Assembly: GCA_003135455.1 (NCBI GenBank)
Contig: PLBV01000110.1
Span: forward strand, 1,650-44,032
Reading direction: 5' to 3'
Source of the DNA: Hyphomicrobiales bacterium
GTDB taxonomy: Bacteria; Pseudomonadota; Alphaproteobacteria; Rhizobiales; Methyloligellaceae
DNA length: 42,383 bases
In this document: one piece after another, positions 24,171 through 32,386 of the stretch
Layout: each line of letters begins with the position of its first letter
Numbering within the stretch: position 1 is the stretch's first letter
The notes under the pieces: model-generated
Seen by the model: the letters and a program-made list of their open reading frames with translations, nothing else
The model's database searches: none
Told to the model about the DNA's origin: nothing
Translations under genes and position numbers: made by a program

Positions 24171-26045
24171 ATGTTGAGCAAAGCCACCGGTCGGCGTTTC
24201 CAGCTCATTCTCATCAAGCCATCCCATTACGACGCCGATGGTTATGTCGTGCAGTGGCTGCGCTCGACGATGCCGTCGAACTCGCTCGCCGCCGTCTACA
24301 GCCTGGCCAAGGGAGCGGCCGAGCGCCAGGTGCTCGGCCCCGACCTCCCCATCGACGTCATCGCCATCGACGAGACCAATGCCCGCGTGAAGCCCGGCGC
24401 GATCGCGCGGCGCATCGCCCGCAACGGTGGCGTGGGACTTGTCGGACTGATCGGGGTGCAATCGAACGAGTTCCCCCGCGCGATCGACATCGCCCGGCCC
24501 TTACGCGCCGCCGGCATCCAAGTGATGATCGGCGGCTTCCACGTATCCGGCTGTCTCGCCATGCTCTCCGAGACGCAGGCCGATATCAAGCTCGCCCAAG
24601 AGCTCGGCATCTCCATCTTCGCCGGCGAGGCCGAGGAGGGCTTCGACGAGGTGCTGGAGCACGCGGCCATTGGCGAGCTCAAGCCCCTCTACGACCACAT
24701 GAAGAATCTGCCGGCCATCAATGACGTCCCCTCGCCGCCTTTCCTTCCGGTCGACTTCGTCAATCGGACCGTGGGCAATGTGACGAGCTTCGATGCCGGC
24801 CGCGGCTGCCCCTTCCAGTGCTCCTTCTGCACCATCATCAACGTGCAGGGGCGGAAGTCGCGCTATCGCTCGCCCGACAGCGTCGAGCAGATCCTGCGCA
24901 TGAACTGGGACCAGGGCGTCAAGCGCTTCTTCATCACCGACGACAATTTCGCCCGCAACAAGGACTGGGAACCGATCTACGACCGCATCATCAAGCTCCG
25001 CGAAGTGGACGGCATGGACGTCCGCTTCATGATCCAGGTCGACACGCTCTGCCACAAGATCCCGAACTTCATCGAGAAATCGCGCCGGGCCGGCGTCACC
25101 CGCGTGTTCATCGGGCTTGAGAACATCAACCCGGCGAACCTGATCGCGGCCAAGAAGCGGCAGAACAAGATCACCGAATATCGCAAGATGCTGCTCGAAT
25201 GGAAGCGGGTCGGCATCATGACCTTCGCCGGCTACATCCTGGGCTTTCCGAACGACACGCCGGACTCGATCCGCCACGATTTGGAGATCATCAAGAAAGA
25301 GCTGCCGGTTGACGCGCTCGAATTTTTCGTGCTGACGCCGCTGCCCGGCTCCGAGGACCACAAGGTACTGTTCGAGAAGAATGTCTGGATGGACCCAGAC
25401 ATGAACAAATACGAGCTCGAGCACGTCGTCACCGGCCACGCCAAGATGACCAAGGACGAGTGGCAGGACGCTTACCGCACCGCCTGGGACATTTTCTACA
25501 CCGACGAGCATCTGGAGACGATCATGCGGCGCGCCGCCGCCACCGGCATCAACATCCGCTCGCTGATGCCCGTGCTGATGTGGTTCTCCAGCGCCGTCCT
25601 CATAGAGAATCTGCATCCCCTGCAATGGGGCATCTTCCGCGTCAAATACCGCAAGGACCGGCGCTCCACCTTCCCGCTGGAGCCGCGCCTCTCCTTCTAT
25701 GCGCGCTATGCCCGCGAGACGGCGGAGAAGGCGGTCAAGCTCGTGCGCCGCTGGCGGCATCTGAAGCGCATCGTTGCCAAGATCGAGGCCGACCCGCGCG
25801 CCGCGCTCTATATGGACGGGTCGCTCACTCCGGTGGCCGACGAGGACGCCGAGCATATGGACCTCTACACCCAGAACGAGGCGGCCCGCGTCGCAGTCGA
25901 GCGCGAGCGGCGGGTGGCCGGTGTTCGCCCCAACGGCCACAATGGCAATGGCCACGACGATGCCCGGCACCAGGCTCCCGGTCACACCCACGATCATCAC
26001 GAGACAGACGTGCGGCGGCCGGAGATCGTGTCCCCACCCGCCTAG
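24171..26045 (+). CDS. B12-binding-domain radical SAM protein
   Basis: 624 residues. An N-terminal cobalamin-binding-like Rossmann domain (about 10-160, with IGGFHVSG) is followed by a radical SAM barrel whose cluster ligands are CPFQCSFC (Cys213, 217, 220). The enzyme would cleave S-adenosylmethionine and perform a radical methylation or rearrangement, possibly with B12. A helical C-terminal region and a His-rich tail (about residues 588-612, NGHNGNGHDD and HTHDHH) follow. Hopanoid or bacteriochlorophyll-type modification are possibilities only. The frame opens at 23982, but AGGGG precedes the ATG at 24171 and similarity starts there. A hydrolase gene follows after 14 bases. Confidence 0.88.
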   Translation: MLSKATGRRFQLILIKPSHYDADGYVVQWLRSTMPSNSLAAVYSLAKGAAERQVLGPDLPIDVIAIDETNARVKPGAIARRIARNGGVGLVGLIGVQSNEFPRAIDIARPLRAAGIQVMIGGFHVSGCLAMLSETQADIKLAQELGISIFAGEAEEGFDEVLEHAAIGELKPLYDHMKNLPAINDVPSPPFLPVDFVNRTVGNVTSFDAGRGCPFQCSFCTIINVQGRKSRYRSPDSVEQILRMNWDQGVKRFFITDDNFARNKDWEPIYDRIIKLREVDGMDVRFMIQVDTLCHKIPNFIEKSRRAGVTRVFIGLENINPANLIAAKKRQNKITEYRKMLLEWKRVGIMTFAGYILGFPNDTPDSIRHDLEIIKKELPVDALEFFVLTPLPGSEDHKVLFEKNVWMDPDMNKYELEHVVTGHAKMTKDEWQDAYRTAWDIFYTDEHLETIMRRAAATGINIRSLMPVLMWFSSAVLIENLHPLQWGIFRVKYRKDRRSTFPLEPRLSFYARYARETAEKAVKLVRRWRHLKRIVAKIEADPRAALYMDGSLTPVADEDAEHMDLYTQNEAARVAVERERRVAGVRPNGHNGNGHDDARHQAPGHTHDHHETDVRRPEIVSPPA

Positions 26046-26059
26046 AGGCTTGCAGGTCC

Positions 26060-27073
26060 ATGCGCGTCCTGCTGTCGGCCCTGCTCGCGCTGCTGGTTTC
26101 CGCAGCGGCAATCGCAAGCGAGGACGCCCCCTATCACGCGGGCTTCATGGCGATGACTGTGCAGGGCGATCCGCCCTTCCAAGTCGGCGTCTGGTATCCG
26201 ACGCAAGCCGCCGAGACCATTTGGCGCGCCGGCATTTACGACATCACCGCAGCGCGTGATGCTCCCCTGGCACCCGGCAGCTTCCCGCTGATCCTGCTCT
26301 CCCACGGCAGCGGCGCCGACGAGTTTCATCACCGCGACTGGGCGACCACGCTCGCCCGTCACGGCTTCATCGTCGCCGCGATCCGCCATGCGGGCGACAG
26401 CCTGAACGATGTGGGCGGGCGGGGCAGCGACATCCAGCTCACCGGTCGGCCGTGGCAGGTCGAGCAGACGCTCGACGCCCTGCTCGCGGAGCCCCGGCTC
26501 GAGCCCGCCATCGATGCGACCCGCATCGGCATGGTCGGCTATTCCGCCGGCGGCTACACCACCATGACTATGATCGGCGGCAGGCCCGACTACGCGCTGT
26601 GGGGCGTGCACTGCAAGGCGCACCCCGAGGACGACGAGATGTGCCCCGCCGACGCAAGCTGGGTGCCGCCGCGCATCACCAAGCCAGGCTGGAAGCTGCC
26701 GCCCCCCGATCCGCGCATCAAGGCGGCGGTGGTCATGGCGCCGGCCGGCATCTTGTTCGATGCGCGCGGACTCTCAGGGGTGAGCGTGCCGTTGCGCCTC
26801 TACCGCGCGGCGGGCGACAGCCACGTGCGCAATGAGTGGAATGCCGACACCATCGCGGCGCTGTTGCCGGCGAAGCCGGAGGTGGTGACCGTGCCCGGCG
26901 ACCACTTCATCTTCATCGCCCCCTGCCCGGCGGAGCTTGCAAGCAAGTTTCCGGAATCCTGCGCCGACGCCCAAGGCATCGACCGCGCCGCAATCCATGA
27001 TCAGATCGGCGCCGAGTTCGTCGCCTTCTTCACCCGCACGCTTGGGGTGGGTGCTGCGCCGGAAACGCGTTGA
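26060..27073 (+). CDS. Exported alpha/beta hydrolase (dienelactone hydrolase-like)
   Basis: 337 residues with a signal peptide ([16 protein letters not shown], cleavage near residue 19). The alpha/beta hydrolase core shows LILLSHGSGAD (oxyanion strand), GYSAGG with the nucleophile Ser and GDHFIF with the catalytic His. Two or three Cys (WGVHCKAHPED, DDEMCPAD, APCPAE) may form periplasmic disulfides. It belongs with the predicted dienelactone hydrolase group (COG4188-like); the substrate is unknown. It starts 14 bases after the radical SAM stop and is probably cotranscribed. Confidence 0.88.
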   Translation: MRVLLSALLALLVSAAAIASEDAPYHAGFMAMTVQGDPPFQVGVWYPTQAAETIWRAGIYDITAARDAPLAPGSFPLILLSHGSGADEFHHRDWATTLARHGFIVAAIRHAGDSLNDVGGRGSDIQLTGRPWQVEQTLDALLAEPRLEPAIDATRIGMVGYSAGGYTTMTMIGGRPDYALWGVHCKAHPEDDEMCPADASWVPPRITKPGWKLPPPDPRIKAAVVMAPAGILFDARGLSGVSVPLRLYRAAGDSHVRNEWNADTIAALLPAKPEVVTVPGDHFIFIAPCPAELASKFPESCADAQGIDRAAIHDQIGAEFVAFFTRTLGVGAAPETR

Positions 27074-27098
27074 AAGGCCCGCGAGCGGAAAGGGTTGC

Positions 27099-27881
27099 CT
27101 AGAATCCGCCAAGCGCGCGGCGCACGAAGTCGCCGAAGCCGCCGCCCTGGCGGTGGCGCCTCTGCCAGCGCCAGTCGTCCTGCCGGTCCCCATCGTCGGC
27201 GTAGGCATCCTCGTTTGGGTTATCATAGCCGGGGCGTCCACCAGGTGCTGAACCAGGCGCGAGCACCCTCGCCTCGACCCAGCCGGTCGCGCCGCTTGAA
27301 GGATCCTGCACCTGCGCCCAGCCATTGCTGTGGGCAAGCACGCGGAGCTGACGCCCGGCGGGTAAGGCATAGATCATGGGCGCCTGAGCGGAAGGCTCGG
27401 AATGGACGGCGGCCGAGGCCACGACGTTTGCCCATTCGGCTTGCCCCTGGTCGGGCGCAGTTGCCTCCTGGCCTTGCGAATCATCCGGCAGCGGCGCTGA
27501 TTCGCTGTCCGGCGTCGCTGCACCCTGCTGCTCGGAGGCGTCGGGCGACGGCGATGCTGCGAATGGCTGCCGAGATGCGGATGGCTGCGGATCCTCACTT
27601 GATGGAAGCGAGGCGACGAAGCGGCTCTTTGGGGCTACCTGCGCGCCATCAGCGGCTTGCGCCGGTGCGGTTTCGGCCTTCGGTGCGCTCGCCTCATGGG
27701 CGGGGGCGCTAACCTGTTGGGGGCACTGCACTTCCGGCGCCGCGGCCGCGACGATCAGAGGCTTTGCTTTGTCCCCGGCCTGGGTTCCGCCGCCCAAGAT
27801 GGAATGGGCAAGGAAGATGGTGCTGCCGGCATAGAGCACCGCGCCCACCAGCCACAGCGAGAGAAGAAGCCTGTTTTGCAT
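27099..27881 (-). CDS. SH3b-domain envelope protein
   Basis: 260 residues: one N-terminal membrane anchor (LLLSLWLVGAVLYAGSTIFL), a long Ala/Pro/Ser/Gln-rich disordered region (about 45-150), a bacterial SH3 domain (about 155-212, with VHSEPSAQAPMIYALPAG and GWAQVQDPSSGATGWVEARVL) and a basic, Gly/Trp-rich tail. SH3b domains bind wall peptides. The frame opens at 27902, but GCGGAAAA stands before the ATG at 27881. It converges with the exported hydrolase gene. Function is unknown beyond likely wall contact. Confidence 0.75.
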   Translation of the reverse strand: MQNRLLLSLWLVGAVLYAGSTIFLAHSILGGGTQAGDKAKPLIVAAAAPEVQCPQQVSAPAHEASAPKAETAPAQAADGAQVAPKSRFVASLPSSEDPQPSASRQPFAASPSPDASEQQGAATPDSESAPLPDDSQGQEATAPDQGQAEWANVVASAAVHSEPSAQAPMIYALPAGRQLRVLAHSNGWAQVQDPSSGATGWVEARVLAPGSAPGGRPGYDNPNEDAYADDGDRQDDWRWQRRHRQGGGFGDFVRRALGGF

Positions 27882-27996
27882 GTGATTTTCCGCTGCCGCC
27901 AACCGCCTCGAGGTGAACCATGCCTACGGCTGTAAGGTTCCAGTTAACCAGGAACGCCCGAACCAGCCGTTAACTGACCCCTCAGTCATTCGCACG

Positions 27997-28570
27997 TCAA
28001 AATGGCGAGAGCGTGGGCGCGAAGAAGCCGAGCATAGCAAATATCAGCGACACGCCGCCGAGCCCCACGGCGCCCCAAGCGAGCCAGCGGACGCCCAAGA
28101 TGATCGAGGCGGAAGCCAGCACGATGGCCACCTGCAGCGCGGCGGAGGCATAGCCGAACAGATTGTTGGCGGCGAGCGCATCGTCGCGGTCGGCCTCTGC
28201 CTGCTTGGCACGGGCCGGTCAACTCCTTCTTCCCCTGATTGGTGGCGGGGTCGGAATCGTATTGGTCCATCTTGGCGCGCCAGGATTTGAGCTGCGCGTC
28301 GATGGCCGCCTGGCGCTCGGGGGTCGCGCCGTCGCGTTCAAGCGCCAGCGTCTCGCTGTCCCGCTCGAGGATGAACTGGCGCAGCGTCTTGGCCTGGAAG
28401 AAAGACCAGAGGTCGGAGGCGTCGATATTGCTCTTGGCGGCGTCCTGCGCCGTGTTGTCGTCCCGCATCTCGACCACGGCGAGCAGCGCCGCCAGCGCCG
28501 CGATCAGAAGCGCAAGCCGTCGCGTGCGCTTGTCCTAGATGGCGTCCTCGATGCCTTCCTGGGCTTCCAT
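27997..28570 (-). pseudogene. DUF4337 family protein, broken by a stop and a frameshift
   Basis: Read with two corrections this gives a 190-residue DUF4337 protein: MEAQEGIEDAI, then a membrane helix (RRLALLIAALAALLAVVEMRDD), a soluble helical part (LWSFFQAKTLRQFILERDSE) and two C-terminal membrane helices (LQVAIVLASASIILGVRWLAW; VSLIFAMLGFFAPTLSPF). Lesion one is an in-frame TAG at 28535-28537 (codon 12). Lesion two is one extra G near 28215 (ACCGGCCCGTGCC where ACCGCCCGTGCC keeps frame). Removing the base makes the length exactly 191 codons. Two independent lesions favour a true pseudogene over a sequencing error. Confidence 0.85.
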
Positions 28571-28654
28571 TGGATCCAAGGCCTGTCCCCCTATTCTGAA
28601 TGCGACGCTTTGAAAGCGCAAAGACGGGGTGTTTGTCCAGAGGAAGCGGCGTTT

Positions 28655-28715
28655 CACGCTACGACGATCATCCTGAGGAGCGAGGCACTGAAAGCGCCGA
28701 GCCTCGAAGGATGAG
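28655..28715. repeat. GGATG-type intergenic repeat
   Basis: GATCATCCTGAGGAGCGAGG is followed by CGAGCCTCGAAGGATGAGCGC, an imperfect inverted repeat related to those at 9549-9640 and 37555-37612. It lies between the cytochrome c gene end and the DUF4337 pseudogene and could end the cytochrome transcript. Confidence 0.65.
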
Positions 28716-28726
28716 CGCACGTTCGG

Positions 28727-29101
28727 CTATTTGACCTGGATGCTCTGCAGATACTCGATGATGGCCTCCACGTCGTGGGGGCCGAACACGAAGATCGGCA
28801 TGTCCGGATGGCCGGAGACGATGCCCTCGGCGAGCGCTTCGGCGAGGTCCTCGACCGGATATTTGCTCGACAACGTGCGGAAGGGAGGAGCCGGCGGGTG
28901 TGGGCTGTCGCCCTCTTTGCCGATGGCGTGGCAGCGTGAGCAATTCTCGCGCACCAGCACCTCTCCCTTGCCGGCGAGGCCCTTGTCCGCCGCCGCCGCC
29001 GCTGGCCTGACGGCGATAAACACCAGCGCCAGCACGAGGAGAATCGCCGCGGCGATCGCAACGAGAAGCCATGACGAATCGCGAACGGCCTTCGCGCGCA
29101 T
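28727..29101 (-). CDS. Membrane-anchored cytochrome c, class I
   Basis: 124 residues. An N-terminal membrane helix (about 11-32, LLVAIAAAILLVLALVFIAV) is followed by a single haem domain with CSRCH (Cys54, Cys57, His58) and the likely axial Met101 in HPDMPIF. It should carry electrons on the periplasmic face of the inner membrane. The frame opens at 29155, but the ATG at 29101 gives a sensible anchor and leaves the FNR/FixK-type box at 29155-29168 upstream, suggesting low-oxygen control. No oxidase gene is adjacent, so the partner is unknown. Confidence 0.9.
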   Translation of the reverse strand: MRAKAVRDSSWLLVAIAAAILLVLALVFIAVRPAAAAADKGLAGKGEVLVRENCSRCHAIGKEGDSPHPPAPPFRTLSSKYPVEDLAEALAEGIVSGHPDMPIFVFGPHDVEAIIEYLQSIQVK

Positions 29102-29154
29102 CAAGCTGACCCTCCAAGCCATACACGAGCTAAGCGAAACCGCCGCGGCCGGCA

Positions 29155-29168
29155 TTGACTTGGGTCAA
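29155..29168. promoter_or_regulatory. FixK/FNR-type operator
   Basis: TTGACTTGGGTCAA, a perfect TTGAC-N4-GTCAA inverted repeat of the FixK2/DNR kind, centred about 60 bases before the cytochrome c ATG on the minus strand. The distance suits an activator site near -41 with a short leader. Confidence 0.75.
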
Positions 29169-29294
29169 GATGGCCGCGCGCGGTGGACAGACGTGCCACA
29201 AACGACAAGGCCGCGAGGCGGCTTGATAAGCTCCCCCACGGCCTTGCAAAAAGCGAATCGCCGGGCTCGCCTGAGCCCCGTTCGCAACTCTAGA

Positions 29295-29449
29295 GTATGA
29301 TCCGGAAAAGTGGGAACCGGTCTTCCGATAAGATCATACGTCAAAAAAGCATGATCTCAGAAAAGTGGGAACCGAGTTTCGCAAAAAAGATCATGCTCAA
29401 ACAAAGGACTAGAGCGCTGTCGCGATACTATTTCACGCGGTAGCGGTCT
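29295..29449. repeat. Dispersed palindromic repeat, copies 4 and 5 in tandem
   Basis: Two palindromic cores lie nine bases apart, 29295-29339 (GTATGATC to GATCATAC, with compensating changes in both arms) and 29349-29396 (GCATGATC to GATCATGC). A first-module copy AGAGCGCTGTCGCG...GCGGTAGCGG follows (29411-29445) and abuts the DUF465 stop. Confidence 0.85.
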
Positions 29450-29624
29450 AATCGCTCAGCTCGAGCCTGAGCCGCTCCATCTCATCCTTGAGCCGCAATT
29501 TCTGACGTTTCAACTCCGCGATCTTGAGGTCGTCGGCGATCGGTCGGGCCAGCTCCTCTTCGATCTTGCGGTCCAATATACGATGCCTCTCAGATAACTC
29601 TGCGAGGTGTGCGTCAAGCGCCAT
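29448..29624 (-). CDS. DUF465 (YdcH-like) small protein A
   Basis: 58 residues, a two-helix hairpin with the family pattern HLAELSERHRILDRKI and LKRQKLRLKDEMERL. GGAGGT lies before the ATG at 29624; an earlier ATG at 29660 has no ribosome site. Function is unknown; related structures are antiparallel coiled coils. A second DUF465 gene points the other way at 29834. Paired genes of this kind before purEK are common in the order. Confidence 0.85.
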   Translation of the reverse strand: MALDAHLAELSERHRILDRKIEEELARPIADDLKIAELKRQKLRLKDEMERLRLELSD

Positions 29625-29833
29625 GTCGGACCTCCAGTTTGTTGGTCTCGGGCCGGTCATTGTGACAAATCGGCGATGCTTTGTCTAATGGGCGCGCGCC
29701 CGCGAGGGCATGGTTGCTCATTTTGACGCAACCGACGAGGGGCGCCTTCCAGGTGCAAGCCCTTGCGCGAGGCCAGGTTCGCCGCGATACTCGCGGCCGT
29801 CCCGGAGAGGGCAATGAGGACAGGGGACGTCCC

Positions 29834-30040
29834 ATGGAGAGCGAGGACATTCGCGAGCTCCGGGCGACGTTGCTCAAGCTCAAGCAGGAGCATCGCGATC
29901 TCGACAGCGCCATCAACGCGCTTGAGCTGTCGGGCCGCGCCGACCCCTTGCAGCTGAAGCGGCTGAAGAAGAAGAAACTGCACCTCAAGGACGAGATCGC
30001 CCGCATCGAGGACCAGCTCCTCCCCGACATCATCGCTTAA
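29834..30040 (+). CDS. DUF465 (YdcH-like) small protein B
   Basis: 68 residues, MESEDIRELRATLLKLKQEH with the conserved second helix KRLKKKKLHLKDEIARIEDQL. It is a paralogue of the protein encoded on the opposite strand at 29448-29624. The frame opens at 29681, but the ATG at 29834 has AGGGGACG just upstream and matches family length. It lies 101 bases before purE, so it may share its transcript. Confidence 0.88.
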   Translation: MESEDIRELRATLLKLKQEHRDLDSAINALELSGRADPLQLKRLKKKKLHLKDEIARIEDQLLPDIIA

Positions 30041-30141
30041 GGGCTTGAAAACCCGCGCTCCCGCCTTGCCAAGTCGGATGCAACCCTATAATCCCGCGCT
30101 TCCGAAAAGGGCCCGCGAGGCCTTTCCCCCAAGAGCGCCCC

Positions 30142-30639
30142 ATGAGCGAGCCTAAGCCCAGCGTCGGCATCATCATGGGCAGCCGCTCGGACTGGCCGAC
30201 GCTGCAAGCGGCAGCCAAGGTACTCGACGCGCTCCACGTGACTTATGAGACCCGCATCGTCTCCGCCCATCGCACGCCCGAACGGCTTTATACCTATGCC
30301 AAGGCCGCGCGTGAGCGCGGGCTGAAGGTGATCATCGCCGGTGCCGGCGGCGCCGCTCACCTGCCCGGCATGACCGCGTCGATGACCGAGCTGCCGGTGC
30401 TCGGCGTTCCCATCGAGAGCCGCGCGCTGAAAGGCCTCGACAGCCTGCTCTCCATCGCCCAGATGCCGGCGGGCGTGCCGGTGGGGACGCTGGCCATCGG
30501 CGAGGCGGGCGCCACCAATGCAGGGCTCTTGGCCGCCCAGATCCTGGCGCTCAGCGACGCACGGCTCGCGGTCCGGGTCGCGGCATGGCGCGCCAGCCAG
30601 ACCGCTGCCGTAGCCGAGGCGCCCCAGGATCATGCCTGA
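30142..30639 (+). CDS. purE: N5-carboxyaminoimidazole ribonucleotide mutase
   Basis: 165 residues. Class I PurE converts N5-CAIR to CAIR in purine synthesis. The active-site segments [21 protein letters not shown] and [13 protein letters not shown] are all present, including the catalytic His of SAHRTP. It overlaps purK by eight bases, so the two are translationally coupled and the products of PurK pass to PurE. The class I type agrees with the presence of purK. Confidence 0.97.
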   Translation: MSEPKPSVGIIMGSRSDWPTLQAAAKVLDALHVTYETRIVSAHRTPERLYTYAKAARERGLKVIIAGAGGAAHLPGMTASMTELPVLGVPIESRALKGLDSLLSIAQMPAGVPVGTLAIGEAGATNAGLLAAQILALSDARLAVRVAAWRASQTAAVAEAPQDHA

Positions 30640-31714
30640 CGCGCTGCTGCCCGGCTCCACCATCGGCATCATGGGCGGCGGCCAGCTCGGCCGCATGCTC
30701 GCGCTTGCCGCGAGCCAGCTCGGCCTCAAGGCCCACATCTATGCGGACGACGCGAACGCTCCCGCCTTCGACGTGGCCGCGGTCCGCACCTTAGGTGACT
30801 ATGGGGACTTGGCGGCGGTCGAGGCCTTTGCGGCAAGCGTCGATGTGGTGACGTGCGAGTTCGAGAACGTGGCCGCAGGCGCGCTCGAGGCCGCCAGCCG
30901 CGCCGCGCCCGTCTATCCGCCGCCGCTGGCCTTCGCCATCGCGCAGGACCGGCTCACCGAGAAGACGTTCCTGAGCGAGCTCGGCATCAGGGTCGCGCCT
31001 TTCGCCGCCGTCAGCGATGCGGGCAATCTCAAAGACGCGCTAGATCAGGTGAAGCTGCCGGCGCTGCTCAAGACGCGCCGCTTCGGCTATGACGGCAAGG
31101 GACAGGCGCTGGTCAAGACCGAGGCCGAGGCAAGTAAGGCGCTGGCGGAGCTTCAAGGTACCCCGGCGCTGATCGAGGGCCTAATCGCCTTCTCGCGCGA
31201 GCTGTCGGTGCTGGTCGTGCGCGGACAGGGTGGATCCACCCAATTCTACGACACGGTCGAGAACGTGCATCAAAACGGCATTCTCGCCGCCAGCCGCGTG
31301 CCCGCCCGGATCTCGGCAAGCGTCGCTTTCGAGGCGAGGACGATCGCAGGCCAAGTCGCCGACGCGCTTCACCATGTGGGGGTGCTTGCCGTCGAGATGT
31401 TCCATCGCGAGGGCGCAGAGCCATCGCTGCTCGTCAACGAGATCGCGCCGCGAGTGCACAATTCCGGCCATTGGACGCTCGACGCCTGCCTCATCAGCCA
31501 GTTCGAGAACCATGTGCGCGCCATTGCGGGCTGGCCGCTTGGCGAGACCTCCCGCCATAGCGATGCGCTGATGACCAACCTGATCGGGGCCGAAATGGAG
31601 CGCTGGCGCGCGCTCGCCGGCGAGGAAGGCACGGCCTTACATCTTTACGGCAAGGCCGAAGCCCGTCCCGGTCGCAAGATGGGCCACGTCACCCGCCTCT
31701 ATCCGAAGAGCTGA
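30632..31714 (+). CDS. purK: N5-carboxyaminoimidazole ribonucleotide synthase
   Basis: 360 residues, an ATP-grasp enzyme that carboxylates AIR with bicarbonate and [20 protein letters not shown] is the N-terminal Rossmann motif. The ATP-grasp core includes [16 protein letters not shown] and the metal-binding [13 protein letters not shown]. The start ATG lies inside the end of purE. Conserved residues look intact. Confidence 0.97.
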   Translation: MPDALLPGSTIGIMGGGQLGRMLALAASQLGLKAHIYADDANAPAFDVAAVRTLGDYGDLAAVEAFAASVDVVTCEFENVAAGALEAASRAAPVYPPPLAFAIAQDRLTEKTFLSELGIRVAPFAAVSDAGNLKDALDQVKLPALLKTRRFGYDGKGQALVKTEAEASKALAELQGTPALIEGLIAFSRELSVLVVRGQGGSTQFYDTVENVHQNGILAASRVPARISASVAFEARTIAGQVADALHHVGVLAVEMFHREGAEPSLLVNEIAPRVHNSGHWTLDACLISQFENHVRAIAGWPLGETSRHSDALMTNLIGAEMERWRALAGEEGTALHLYGKAEARPGRKMGHVTRLYPKS

Positions 31715-31718
31715 ATGA

Positions 31719-31950
31719 TCCCTCCCCCAGAAAGGGGGAGGGCGGCGCGACAGCGCCGGGTGGGGGCCTTCGGATCTAAGACCAAACACCGAACAAAGAG
31801 GAATGACCCCCTCCCCGGCCCTCCCCCTTGCAGGGGAAGGGAGACGAGATCGCAACGGAGTCCCCCTCTCTGGACAAGCAACGGCCCTTCTGTTAGAGCA
31901 AATCCGGATGCGGGACCGGCCGGTTCCGGTCGCGGCATGGTTTAGCCCTG
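31719..31950. repeat. Intergenic palindromes between purK and rpsU
   Basis: CCCTCCCCCAGAAAGGGGGAGGG (31720-31742) is a strong hairpin just past the purK stop. A second CCCTCCCCGGCCCTCCCCCTTGCAGGGGAAGGGAG block lies at 31809-31843. Such C/G-block palindromes are common intergenic repeats in the order. The remainder up to rpsU shows a GC-rich GGGACCGGCCGGTTCCGGTC palindrome (about 31912-31931) but no clear promoter. Confidence 0.65.
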
Positions 31951-31993
31951 CCGCTTGAAGCTTCCATCAACGGCCATTTGGAGAGTGAAGCGG

Positions 31994-32227
31994 GTGCAAG
32001 TCGTCGTTCGCGATAACAATGTGGATCAGGCCCTTCGGGCGCTGAAGAAGAAGATGCAGCGCGAGGGCATCTTCCGCGAGATGAAGCTCCGCAACTATTA
32101 CGAAAAGCCGTCGGAGAAGCGCGCGCGCGAGAAGGCCGAGGCCATCCGCCGCGCCCGCAAGCTCGCCCGCAAGAAGGCGCAGCGCGAAGGCCTCATTGCT
32201 GCCCCCAAGCCCCGCGCCCCTCGCTAA
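31994..32227 (+). CDS. rpsU: 30S ribosomal protein S21
   Basis: 77 residues from a GTG start: [20 protein letters not shown], then the very basic helical tail with [21 protein letters not shown]21 helps 16S rRNA contact the Shine-Dalgarno sequence during initiation. Alphaproteobacterial S21 starts MQVxVRDNN, so GTG at 31994, with GGAGAG upstream, is chosen over the ATG at 31955. The tail is longer than in enterobacterial S21, as usual in this class. A dispersed repeat follows. Confidence 0.95.
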   Translation: MQVVVRDNNVDQALRALKKKMQREGIFREMKLRNYYEKPSEKRAREKAEAIRRARKLARKKAQREGLIAAPKPRAPR

Positions 32228-32273
32228 AGCGAGCGTTCAGCCTTTCCCAGTTTGATGGCTCAGCCAGCGTCGC

Positions 32274-32376
32274 TTAGAGCGCTATCGCCTCAGGTTGGAA
32301 TCGCGACAGCGCTTCTCGCCTTTGGTTTGAGCATGATCTTTTCGGAAAACCGGTTCCCACTTTACTAAGATCAGGC
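32274..32376. repeat. Dispersed palindromic repeat, copy 6 (both modules)
   Basis: First module AGAGCGCTATCGCC...GAATCGCGACAGCGC (32275-32313), then the core 32331-32376 with CATGATCTTTTCGGAAAACC and CCGGTTCCCACTTT. It has the same order and orientation as copy 1 at 4160. It separates the convergent rpsU and hydrolase genes. Confidence 0.85.
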
Positions 32377-32386
32377 TCCAGGGCCG

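Noticed and set aside
24501-26117. A 538-codon minus-strand frame opposite the radical SAM gene
   Set aside because: Antisense shadow; the plus-strand protein has intact cluster motifs.
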